A stretch of 5,800 nucleotides of DNA from the NCBI GenBank assembly GCA_030596385.1, contig JAUVKD010000074.1, positions 1 through 5,800 of the forward strand, read 5' to 3'. Origin of the DNA: Methanosarcinaceae archaeon (GTDB lineage: Archaea; Halobacteriota; Methanosarcinia; Methanosarcinales; Methanosarcinaceae). This document shows, piece after piece, positions 1 to 4,862 of this stretch (position 1 is its first letter; each line of letters starts with the position of its first letter). Position numbers and translations under genes: made by a program. The notes beneath the pieces are model-generated. The model saw nothing but the letters and a program-made list of their open reading frames with translations, searched no databases and was not told the origin of the DNA.

Positions 1-158
1 CACGTTCAGGATCCTCTCTAAACTCCTTCTCCCATCTTGAGATAAGAGATGGATGTAAACCATGTTCTCGGCTGAGCTGTGCTTTGCCTTTACCATTTTC
101 ACATTCACGTAAGACTTTCGATTTAAATTCTCGTGTATATGTTCTTCTTATTTTTCAT
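1..158 (-). pseudogene. IS3-family transposase OrfA, N-terminal part, start out of frame
   Basis: OrfA of IS3-type elements carries the DNA-binding helix-turn-helix. It is normally joined to the DDE catalytic OrfB by -1 frameshifting. From 154 down to 2 the minus strand is open for 51 codons, reading RRTYTREFKSKVLRE near the start, then GKGKAQLSREHGLHPSLISR and RWEKEFREDPER, a typical HTH_Tnp_1 transposase N-terminus. The start is the oddity. The ATG at 158-156 is in another frame and meets a stop after 11 codons. The HTH frame has a TGA at 157-155, directly ahead of its first codon, and the only in-frame ATG just upstream (166-164) is cut off by it. Removing one A from the five-A run after the 158 ATG would give a normal MKIRRTYTREF start. 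This is therefore either a one-base disruption or a sequencing error. The rest of the gene lies outside the window. Confidence 0.7.
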
Positions 159-193
159 ACGTACATCCCAAAGGTTTTTATTGCTTAATTAAA

Positions 194-218
194 TGTCCGT
201 TATTTTGGGTGCACTCCA
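194..218 (-). repeat. Terminal inverted repeat of the IS element
   Basis: Read on the minus strand this starts TGGAGTGCACCCAAAATAAC and ends GGACA. The TG start, the CACCC block followed by A residues, and the closing GGACA fit the general pattern of IS150/IS3-group ends as I remember it. It lies about 36 bases upstream of the orfA start region, the expected place for the left end. The matching right end is outside the window, so the repeat cannot be confirmed by pairing. Confidence 0.6.
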
Positions 219-275
219 GTGATCGCAGAAGTTAACTTTTGAAGGACTATTGTAACAAAAATGTTGCTACTGAAT

Positions 276-314
276 TGTGAGGATAAAAAGTGTATCAAAT
301 ATTAGTTCCTCACA
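276..314 (-). terminator. Possible stem-loop at the 3' end of the OB-fold gene
   Basis: A perfect 8-bp inverted repeat (TGTGAGGA at 276-283, TCCTCACA at 307-314) spans a 23-base AT-rich loop and includes the stop codon of the leftward OB-fold gene at 312-310. Just beyond it on the minus strand are two T5 tracts, one of them in a short palindrome (AACA/TGTT arms at 254-265). Archaeal termination mostly needs T-rich tracts, so those may matter more than the stem. The loop is long for a classical terminator. It could also be a translation or mRNA-stability element, or chance. Confidence 0.35.
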
Positions 315-699
315 GCGTTGTCACACCATCTTTATTCTGGACTATGACTTCCCGTTCACCTTGATACTCATTTACAATTCCCTGTATGCGAACGTAATCA
401 TTCTCATTCAACAGATTGTCCATGTATTCCGCACCGTTACTTTTTGGTATGAAAACCTTAACAATATTTTGATTATGGTCAACACTCAAAAGCAAATGGT
501 CACCCTTGAAAGTGAACTTCTTGTTAAGGATCGTTCCCTCTAAAAACACATGGTCCCCAATTGATGACTGCTCATTGAATTGAATAGCATTGCTGCCAAT
601 GTGGTCACCATCGTTTTGGAAAAACGTGATATATGCCACTGCAAGTGACAATATTGCCATTACAAGTAGTACAGCCACGATTTTTTCTTCTTTTTCCAT
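310..699 (-). CDS. Small membrane-anchored OB-fold protein
   Basis: The predicted protein has 129 residues. After a short charged N-terminus (MEKEEK), residues 7-27 form one strongly hydrophobic helix, either an uncleaved signal anchor or a signal peptide. Residues about 47-125 look like a single OB-fold of the tRNA_anti type (PF01336-like): a GDHVFLEGTI strand, a middle strand HLLLSVD, then VKVFIP, a helix, and NDYVRIQGIVNEYQGEREVI. In that family, motifs like 'GD.V.v.G.v.e..G..eI.v' bind nucleic acid or other ligands. A membrane-tethered form facing outward would argue against ordinary tRNA binding, so the function is unknown. I chose ATG 699 because GTGAT, complementary to the 16S 3' tail, lies 7 bases upstream. 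A GTG at 711 would add four residues, but its AGGA is only 2 bases away. It stands alone, facing away from the liv operon. Confidence 0.75.
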   Translation of the reverse strand: MEKEEKIVAVLLVMAILSLAVAYITFFQNDGDHIGSNAIQFNEQSSIGDHVFLEGTILNKKFTFKGDHLLLSVDHNQNIVKVFIPKSNGAEYMDNLLNENDYVRIQGIVNEYQGEREVIVQNKDGVTTL

Positions 700-1006
700 T
701 GTTATTATCACTATCCTTTATTGCTCTTGCCAAATGAAATTAGAGTGACTTTGAAGATAAGTCTTTCCTGCAAGGGGTGATTGTTATCTGTATTGGATTC
801 ATTGTATGCTTTTTCAGGAGGTATGAAAACCATTTTTTTTCCTACCCTATGCAAATAATATTTTTGTCAAATCCGGATATTATCTGACCTGCGCCGGCTA
901 TGAACTAAGGGAACTCACAAATAATAATTTACCCATTAGAATGCGTATCGAGATTTTAACCGCCGTCATCTTTGTGTGTAGGTAAGAGTAGTGGAACACG
1001 CCGTTT

Positions 1007-1270
1007 TTGCGTTTGTGTGGATTGCTGTGGAAATGGATATTGCATATTTTGCGAATGATACTTTGCGGGGGTGGAATGCGCCGCCTCCGGCGTAGTTGTT
1101 GCTTCGGTTTCAGTCTACTTATCTGGCTTTGTGCGCGCCCGTCTATGCTCAAGACTGCACTTCAACGGCGGCGGGCTCGGATGCAACAAAACATACAGAT
1201 GGGGCGCGGCTTTCGTGCTAGCTTCTAAGTTCGCACCCCACACCATCCCCGCTGCCTGGTGTGAAGACCG
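1007..1270. other. GC-rich island with hairpin potential, identity unknown
   Basis: Bases 1071-1270 are about 58% GC by hand count, while 1271-1470 are about 30%. The segment is also CpG-rich and unlike anything else in the window. It can form several hairpins: 1077-1094 (CGCCG/CGGCG arms, 4-base loop), 1239-1263 (CACACCA/TGGTGTG, 11-base loop) and 1200-1240 (TGGGG.GCG with CGC.CCCCA, one mismatch). The last two share bases 1239-1240, so they exclude each other. It does not look like a tRNA or rRNA to me. It may be a structured non-coding RNA, a remnant of imported DNA, or a dead gene. Strand is undetermined. Confidence 0.35.
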
Positions 1271-1322
1271 TACACTGTTTAATAATTTTCCAAGACGCAG
1301 ATTTACACGGATTCAAAATATT

Positions 1323-1355
1323 ATCACATGAATTGTATATTTAAATATATGTGAT
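1323..1355 (+). promoter_or_regulatory. Distal livH promoter candidate inside a 33-bp inverted repeat
   Basis: Perfect 7-bp arms ATCACAT (1323-1329) and ATGTGAT (1349-1355) flank a 19-base centre holding TATATTTAAATATA, itself a 14-bp palindrome and a good archaeal TATA core. If it is used, transcription would start near 1370-1375, giving the liv operon a leader of about 100 bases. A repressor bound across the arms would cover the TATA box. An AT-rich palindrome can arise by chance, but the outer GC-containing arms make that less likely. Confidence 0.45.
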
Positions 1356-1425
1356 GGAACCCCAGTAACCCACAGACAAAAGCAACTGTTTTGACGGCAT
1401 ACAGGCATTCTGTGCAATTGTATTT

Positions 1426-1456
1426 AGCAAATATCAAAAGACATATAATATTTGCT
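1426..1456 (+). promoter_or_regulatory. Proximal livH promoter: TATA box enclosed by a 9-bp inverted repeat
   Basis: Perfect 9-bp arms AGCAAATAT (1426-1434) and ATATTTGCT (1448-1456) are separated by 13 bases. Between and overlapping them is CAAAAGACATATAATA: an A-rich BRE-like stretch followed by ATATAATA at 1443-1450. The centre of that box is about 27 bases before the livH ATG at 1473, the standard TATA-to-start distance in archaea, so transcription could begin at or next to the start codon and give a leaderless mRNA. The dyad around the box is a plausible repressor operator. Confidence 0.55.
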
Positions 1457-1472
1457 TCTAAACAATATTAAC

Positions 1473-2345
1473 ATGGCTATTATTGCACAATTTATTGTCA
1501 ACGGCATCATTGCAGGTAGCACATATGCGCTGGTTGCCATTGGTCTTACAATGATCTTCGGAATACTTGGCTTTATTAACTTTTCTCATGGCGAACTTGT
1601 GATGCTTGGTGCATATTTCACATTTGCATTCATGGCTTTTGGGATCAACCTTCCGTTAGCGGCTTTGCTTTCAATAATACTGGTTGCTATTGTTGCTGTG
1701 ATCATTGATATTGCTGTTTACAAACCGCTTCGTAAAAAAGAGGTGGACAGCCTAAGTTTGCTGATAGCTTCTATTGGTGTTTCGATAATTCTCCAGAGTC
1801 TGGCTCAACTTTACTGGGGTCATGATATTAAGGTATTCAACCTGCCTGCTGCTACACCTATAGAAATATTCGGTGCGAATATCACACCAATTCAAATAAT
1901 AATGATAATCATATCTGCAGCATCCATGGTACTGCTCTTCGCATTCCTGAATATGACCCGTATTGGCACAGCACTTCGTGCAACATCCGATAACAGGGAC
2001 ATGGCACAGATTGTAGGAATCGATAACGACCGGGTCATCATGGTTCTGTGGGTGATCGGTGCGGCATTTGCAGCAATCGGTGGAATACTGATCGGGATCA
2101 ACACAAACCTGCAGATCGGAATGGGTTTAATGATACTCCTAAAAGCCCTAACAGCCATTATTATGGGTGGTGTGGGTAACATCAGGGGTGCACTTATAGG
2201 GGGCATAGTGATCGGACTTGCAGAGAACCTTGCACTAATTGAACTCACGCCACAATACCGGGATATGGTGGCGTTTACACTCATGATACTGCTGCTTTTG
2301 TTCAAGCCTGAAGGAATATTTGGCAAAAAGGAGAGGATAGGATGA
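1473..2345 (+). CDS. livH: HAAT-family ABC transporter permease LivH
   Basis: This is one of two membrane subunits of a branched-chain-amino-acid-type importer. The protein has 290 residues, close to the usual size of about 290-310, and is nearly all hydrophobic with roughly eight membrane helices. Family marks are GIIAGSTYALVAIGLTMIFG (11-30), the signature NFSHGE..MLGAY (36-48), the cytoplasmic coupling segment TRIGTALRATSDNRDMAQIV (162-181) that docks on the ATPases, GGVGNIRGALIGG near the C-terminus and the closing KPEGIFG. I chose ATG 1473. A TTG at 1452 would add seven residues but lies inside the promoter dyad and also has no ribosome-binding site. No Shine-Dalgarno precedes 1473 either (bases 1456-1472 lack any purine-rich match), which fits leaderless initiation. 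It is the first gene of the operon, and its stop overlaps the livM start as ATGA. Confidence 0.93.
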   Translation: MAIIAQFIVNGIIAGSTYALVAIGLTMIFGILGFINFSHGELVMLGAYFTFAFMAFGINLPLAALLSIILVAIVAVIIDIAVYKPLRKKEVDSLSLLIASIGVSIILQSLAQLYWGHDIKVFNLPAATPIEIFGANITPIQIIMIIISAASMVLLFAFLNMTRIGTALRATSDNRDMAQIVGIDNDRVIMVLWVIGAAFAAIGGILIGINTNLQIGMGLMILLKALTAIIMGGVGNIRGALIGGIVIGLAENLALIELTPQYRDMVAFTLMILLLLFKPEGIFGKKERIG

Positions 2346-3247
2346 TCATCGATACATATTACCTGCACATCCTTATACTGATATTGATATATGCGATACT
2401 TGCCATAAGTTTCAATATCCAGCTTGGTTACGGCAGGTTGTTCAATCTATCACATATAGCACTTTTCGGGATCGGTGCTTACACATCCGCATTACTCACT
2501 GTTGACGCAGGTATGCCATTTATAGTCGGATTTATTCTTGGCGGGCTGGTTGCCGCGTTCTTTGGTATGCTGATCGCTATTCCTGCATTACAACTCAGGG
2601 GTGATTACTTTGCGATCGCCACGCTTGGTTTTGCAGAGATAATACGGATCATCACGCATAATGAGCGATGGCTGACACATGGACAATTCGGGGTAAGTGG
2701 AATTGCCAGGCCGGAGATCGTGGGGATCAGTTTTGCAAGTTATGAACTTTTTGTGGTTTTAACGTTTATTTTGCTTCTTATTACCTATGCAGTGATGGAA
2801 AAATTGATCCGGTCACCATTTGGCCGTGTGCTAAAAGGCATACGCGAAAACGAGACCGCAGCTATGAGCCTTGGTAAAAATATTTTCAGGTTCAAACTCC
2901 AGACAATGGTAATTTGCTCATTCTTTGCAGGACTTGCCGGAAGCCTCTATGCGCACTACGTACAGTACATTAGTCCAAAAGATTTTGCAATGGCTCCACT
3001 TCTTGCGGTACTGGTCATGGTCGTACTTGGAGGAATAGGTAATAACCGGGGTTCCATTCTAGGAGCTGCCATATTCATGATAATTCCTGAACTGCTAAGG
3101 TTTTCAGGCCTGCCTTCTGATATCTATGCGCCTGTACGCCAGCTTATAGTTGGCTTGATGCTGGTGCTGCTGATGCTGACAAGACCACAGGGCATTATTG
3201 GAGAAGTCAAATATGTCCACGAATCGGAGGCTGATATCGATGCTTGA
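2342..3247 (+). CDS. livM: HAAT-family ABC transporter permease LivM
   Basis: This is the second channel subunit, pairing with LivH. It has 301 residues and lacks the N-terminal extension that makes enterobacterial LivM over 400 residues long. It has about eight to ten membrane helices. Recognisable family segments are FNIQLGYGRLFNLSHIALFG (24-43) followed by IGAY, RGDYFAIATLGFAEIIR, the coupling loop SPFGRVLKGIRENETAAMSL, LVMVVLGGIGNNRGSILGA, and the C-terminal YAPVRQLIVGLM with TRPQGIIGE. Variants such as 'LFNLSH' where bacterial proteins usually read 'LLSLGH' are visible but conservative. The start is secure: AAGGAG at 2328-2333 lies 8 bases before ATG 2342, and the ATG overlaps the livH stop by 4 bases, implying coupled translation. 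Its 3' end overlaps livG by 8 bases. Confidence 0.93.
   Translation: MIIDTYYLHILILILIYAILAISFNIQLGYGRLFNLSHIALFGIGAYTSALLTVDAGMPFIVGFILGGLVAAFFGMLIAIPALQLRGDYFAIATLGFAEIIRIITHNERWLTHGQFGVSGIARPEIVGISFASYELFVVLTFILLLITYAVMEKLIRSPFGRVLKGIRENETAAMSLGKNIFRFKLQTMVICSFFAGLAGSLYAHYVQYISPKDFAMAPLLAVLVMVVLGGIGNNRGSILGAAIFMIIPELLRFSGLPSDIYAPVRQLIVGLMLVLLMLTRPQGIIGEVKYVHESEADIDA
3226..3230 (+). promoter_or_regulatory. Ribosome-binding site fixing the livG start
   Basis: GGAGG sits 9 bases before ATG 3240 and inside the end of livM. It settles the livG start against an upstream in-frame TTG (3198) and ATG (3213), neither of which has a comparable site and whose extra residues fall outside the ABC domain. 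Confidence 0.8.
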
Positions 3248-3998
3248 GGTTTTTAATGTCACAAAAAGTTTCGGAGGGGTAAAAGCAGTGGATAATTGCA
3301 GTATCACTGTTGAAAAAGCAGGTATTTGCGGTTTGATCGGTCCGAATGGTTCTGGCAAAAGTACACTGTTCAATGTGATTACTGGCTATTATCGATCCGA
3401 TAGCGGGAAAATACTTTACAACGGAAATGATATTTGCAAAATGAAACCTCATGAGATTGTCAATATGGGAATGAGCCGAACTTTCCAGTTAACTCACCTT
3501 TTTAAGAGAATGACATTAATGGAAAACATGCTGATCGCTCCAAAGTTACAGGAAGGTGAGAATATATGGAAAGCGCTGCTTGGCAGGAACGTGAAAAAGC
3601 AGGAGCATGGGAACTTTGAAAAGGCAATGGAACTGCTGGAGTTTTTTGATCTTACACACCTTCGGAATGAATATGCTGACAGCATCAGTTTTGGACAGCA
3701 AAAACTGCTTGAAATGGCAAGGACAATGATGGCCGAGCCGGAAATGGTCTTGATGGATGAACCCACCGGCGGCGTGAATCCTGTACTGATCAATAAGATA
3801 ATCGGTTATATCAGGAAATTGAGGGATATGGGAATAACGTTTTTGATCGTTGAACATAACATGAGTGTTATCAGTGAACTATGTGATGAAGTGTATGTGT
3901 TGGATTATGGAAAGAACATCGCCAGTGGCAGTCCTGAGGAAGTCCGGAACGATAAACGTGTAATAGATGCATATCTGGGAGCAGAACATGTTACTTGA
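3240..3998 (+). CDS. livG: HAAT-family ABC transporter ATPase LivG
   Basis: One of two cytoplasmic ATPases that power the LivHM channel. From ATG 3240 the protein has 252 residues, normal for LivG. Motifs in order are an aromatic A-loop region (F11, KSFGGVKAV), Walker A GPNGSGKST (34-42), Q-loop SRTFQ with Q83, the ABC signature SFGQQ (150-154, where LivG often has SYGQQ), Walker B VLMDEP (170-175, catalytic E174), D-loop GGVNP and the switch histidine in VEHNM (H206). All catalytic residues are intact. The Q-loop to signature insert containing GENIWKALLGR matches the longer helical region typical of LivG and distinguishes it from LivF. It starts within livM (8-base overlap) and its last 11 bases overlap livF. 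Confidence 0.94.
   Translation: MLEVFNVTKSFGGVKAVDNCSITVEKAGICGLIGPNGSGKSTLFNVITGYYRSDSGKILYNGNDICKMKPHEIVNMGMSRTFQLTHLFKRMTLMENMLIAPKLQEGENIWKALLGRNVKKQEHGNFEKAMELLEFFDLTHLRNEYADSISFGQQKLLEMARTMMAEPEMVLMDEPTGGVNPVLINKIIGYIRKLRDMGITFLIVEHNMSVISELCDEVYVLDYGKNIASGSPEEVRNDKRVIDAYLGAEHVT
3977..3981 (+). promoter_or_regulatory. Ribosome-binding site fixing the livF start
   Basis: GGGAG lies 6 bases before ATG 3988. An in-frame ATG at 3967 would add MHIWEQN but has no comparable site, and LivF proteins normally begin directly with the MLLEIKDL-type strand, so 3988 is preferred. Confidence 0.7.
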
Positions 3999-4689
3999 AA
4001 TAAAGGATCTTGTTGCAGGATATGGAAATCTGGATATCCTGCATGGTGTGAACATGGAGGTGGACAAGAATGAAGTGGTTTGTATAATCGGCCCGAATGG
4101 CGGCGGCAAGAGTACGGTGCTCAAGACAATCTACGGCCTGTTAAAACCAAGGGCTGGAAGTATATTATTCAGGGGTGACGATATAGGTGGAGTAGAATCA
4201 CACCGTTTACTTCGCAGAGGTATATCATTCGTGCCACAGGATAAAAATGTGTTTCCGTCCCTTACTGTAAAAGAAAACCTGGCAATGGGAGCATATACCA
4301 GGCCTGATATGGAAGAGGAAGGTACGGAAAACGTGTTATTGAGATTTCCGTCCCTCAAGGAAAAAATGAACATTCGGGCAGGATACTTAAGTGGAGGTGA
4401 GCGTAAAATGCTGGCAATAGGAATGACGCTTATGCTTGAACCTGATATGATACTCATGGATGAACCGTCAATGGGGCTTTCACCCAGGTTTGTCGAGATC
4501 GTGTTTAATAAGATCGACGAGATAAGCAGCGAAGGTACATCCATTTTAATTGTTGAACAAAATGCGTACAAGGCACTAAGAACATCCGACAGGGGTTATG
4601 TTCTTGACCTTGGGATAAATCGATTTCAGGACGAGAGTGTGAAACTCCTGAATAATCCGGATATCAGGAAACTTTATCTTGGAGGATGA
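3988..4689 (+). CDS. livF: HAAT-family ABC transporter ATPase LivF
   Basis: The second ATPase of the importer, forming a heterodimer with LivG. It has 233 residues, the usual LivF length (about 230-240). It shows A-loop Tyr12 in VAGYG, Walker A GPNGGGKST (35-43), Q-loop FVPQ (Q84) followed by the family-typical NVFPSLTVKENL, ABC signature LSGGE (134-138), Walker B ILMDEP (155-160, E159) and D-loop MGLSP. At the switch position it has Gln191 (VEQNA) in place of histidine. From family knowledge this is standard for LivF and is how I tell it from LivG. RKM follows the signature, where bacterial LivF commonly has QQM. The C-terminus ends KLYLGG, close to the usual 'YLG'. It is the last gene of the packed operon; livK follows after 173 bases. 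Confidence 0.94.
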   Translation: MLLEIKDLVAGYGNLDILHGVNMEVDKNEVVCIIGPNGGGKSTVLKTIYGLLKPRAGSILFRGDDIGGVESHRLLRRGISFVPQDKNVFPSLTVKENLAMGAYTRPDMEEEGTENVLLRFPSLKEKMNIRAGYLSGGERKMLAIGMTLMLEPDMILMDEPSMGLSPRFVEIVFNKIDEISSEGTSILIVEQNAYKALRTSDRGYVLDLGINRFQDESVKLLNNPDIRKLYLGG

Positions 4690-4736
4690 GTTGGAAATTT
4701 TGATATGGGATCATACAGTTTATGAAGTTAGCCACA

Positions 4737-4756
4737 TATTTATAGCAATATAAATA
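4737..4756 (+). promoter_or_regulatory. AT-rich perfect palindrome, likely livK TATA box
   Basis: TATTTATA (4737-4744) and TATAAATA (4749-4756) are perfect 8-bp arms around gcaa. TATAAATA is an excellent archaeal TATA box and would place a start site near 4778-4782, giving a livK leader of about 80 bases. The mirrored arm could also bind TBP in the other orientation. As RNA, the 8-bp stem with a 4-base loop could mark the 3' end of the livF message, although no strong T tract follows. A TATA role is more likely. Confidence 0.5.
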
Positions 4757-4762
4757 ACTGCT

Positions 4763-4803
4763 TAACCTAAAAGGTTAGATGAATTAAAACCATATATTTG
4801 GTT
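4763..4803 (+). promoter_or_regulatory. Two neighbouring dyads sharing AACC/GGTT half-sites upstream of livK
   Basis: The first dyad is TAACCT-aaa-AGGTTA (4763-4777, perfect 6-bp arms). The second is AACCA-tatatt-TGGTT (4788-4803, perfect 5-bp arms). Their centres are about 25 bases apart. The first lies just between the TATAAATA box and the expected start site, a classic archaeal repressor position. The second contains ATATATTT and could itself serve as an alternative TATA box, with a start near 4820. The repeated AACC/GGTT half-sites suggest one regulator binding twice, but this is inference and no regulator gene is in view. Confidence 0.45.
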
Positions 4804-4810
4804 AATGATA

Positions 4811-4831
4811 ATCGAAATCGAAATCGAAATC
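4811..4831 (+). repeat. ATCGAA hexamer tandem repeat in the livK leader
   Basis: Three exact copies of ATCGAA (4811-4816, 4817-4822, 4823-4828) are followed by a partial fourth (ATC, then TAA in place of GAA). The array sits about 32 bases upstream of the livK start and between its promoter candidates and ribosome-binding site. It is short, and it is non-coding, so copy changes would alter leader length rather than reading frame. Confidence 0.8.
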
Positions 4832-4862
4832 TAAAACAAGCAATTTAATAGAGAGGTATTGC

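Larger units (their letters stand above)
1..218 (-). mobile_element. Partial IS3-family insertion sequence (orfA end)
   Basis: The element reads leftward and leaves the window at base 1, so only its upstream end is present. Two things support the call. The leftward reading frame gives the N-terminal helix-turn-helix region of an IS3-type OrfA transposase. Beyond its start lies a terminal sequence that begins TGGAGTGCACCC on the minus strand and continues to GGACA, which resembles the ends I associate with IS150/IS3-type elements (TG...CACCC..AAA...GGACA). I place the outer boundary at 218, where the plus strand reads CA. A 3-bp target duplication, if present, would begin at 219 (gtg), but the other end is needed to test it. 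The element lies beyond the 3' end of the OB-fold gene and does not interrupt a recognisable gene. The family call is fairly secure; the subgroup is not. Confidence 0.75.
700..1472. other. Long gene-poor region with possible decayed sequence
   Basis: No convincing gene is present. From 700 to about 820 lies the upstream region of the leftward OB-fold gene; a weak minus-strand TATA candidate sits near 853-865, which would imply a leader of more than 100 bases. A plus-strand T8 tract is at 833-840. The frame 827-985 is open for 52 codons, ending with TNNNLPIRMRIEILTAVIFV and a stop, but it has no start codon in its first two thirds and could be the tail of a decayed gene. Positions 1007-1270 form a GC-rich island described separately. 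The stretch 1271-1472 is very AT-rich and holds the livH control region. Several open frames of 70-90 codons exist here on both strands, but they overlap one another and show no family signature or ribosome-binding site. Confidence 0.6.

Noticed and set aside
277..543. Plus-strand open frame opposite the OB-fold gene
   Set aside because: It is the antisense shadow of the OB-fold coding sequence, whose leftward frame shows a membrane helix and a clear OB-fold pattern.
823..858. Tiny frame starting ATGAAAACC after an AGGAGGT
   Set aside because: The Shine-Dalgarno-like AGGAGGT abuts the ATG with no spacer and the peptide would be only 11 residues before a stop.
898..1331. Open frames of 73-86 codons on both strands in the GC-rich region (minus 898-1152; plus 1007-1228 and 1071-1331)
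   Set aside because: They overlap one another in different frames, are rich in Arg, Cys and Trp as expected from GC-rich non-coding DNA, have no ribosome-binding site and match no family I recognise.
3198..3239. Extended livG start upstream of 3240
   Set aside because: The extra residues fall outside the ABC fold and no ribosome-binding site supports them, while GGAGG is well placed for 3240.
3689..3703. SFGQQ signature in LivG, considered as a degenerate ABC motif
   Set aside because: LivG proteins commonly have SYGQQ here, so Phe for Tyr is a minor variation and all catalytic residues are intact.
4558..4560. Gln191 at the switch-histidine position of LivF, considered as a defect
   Set aside because: VEQN in place of VEHN is the normal state for LivF ATPases; LivG supplies the histidine.
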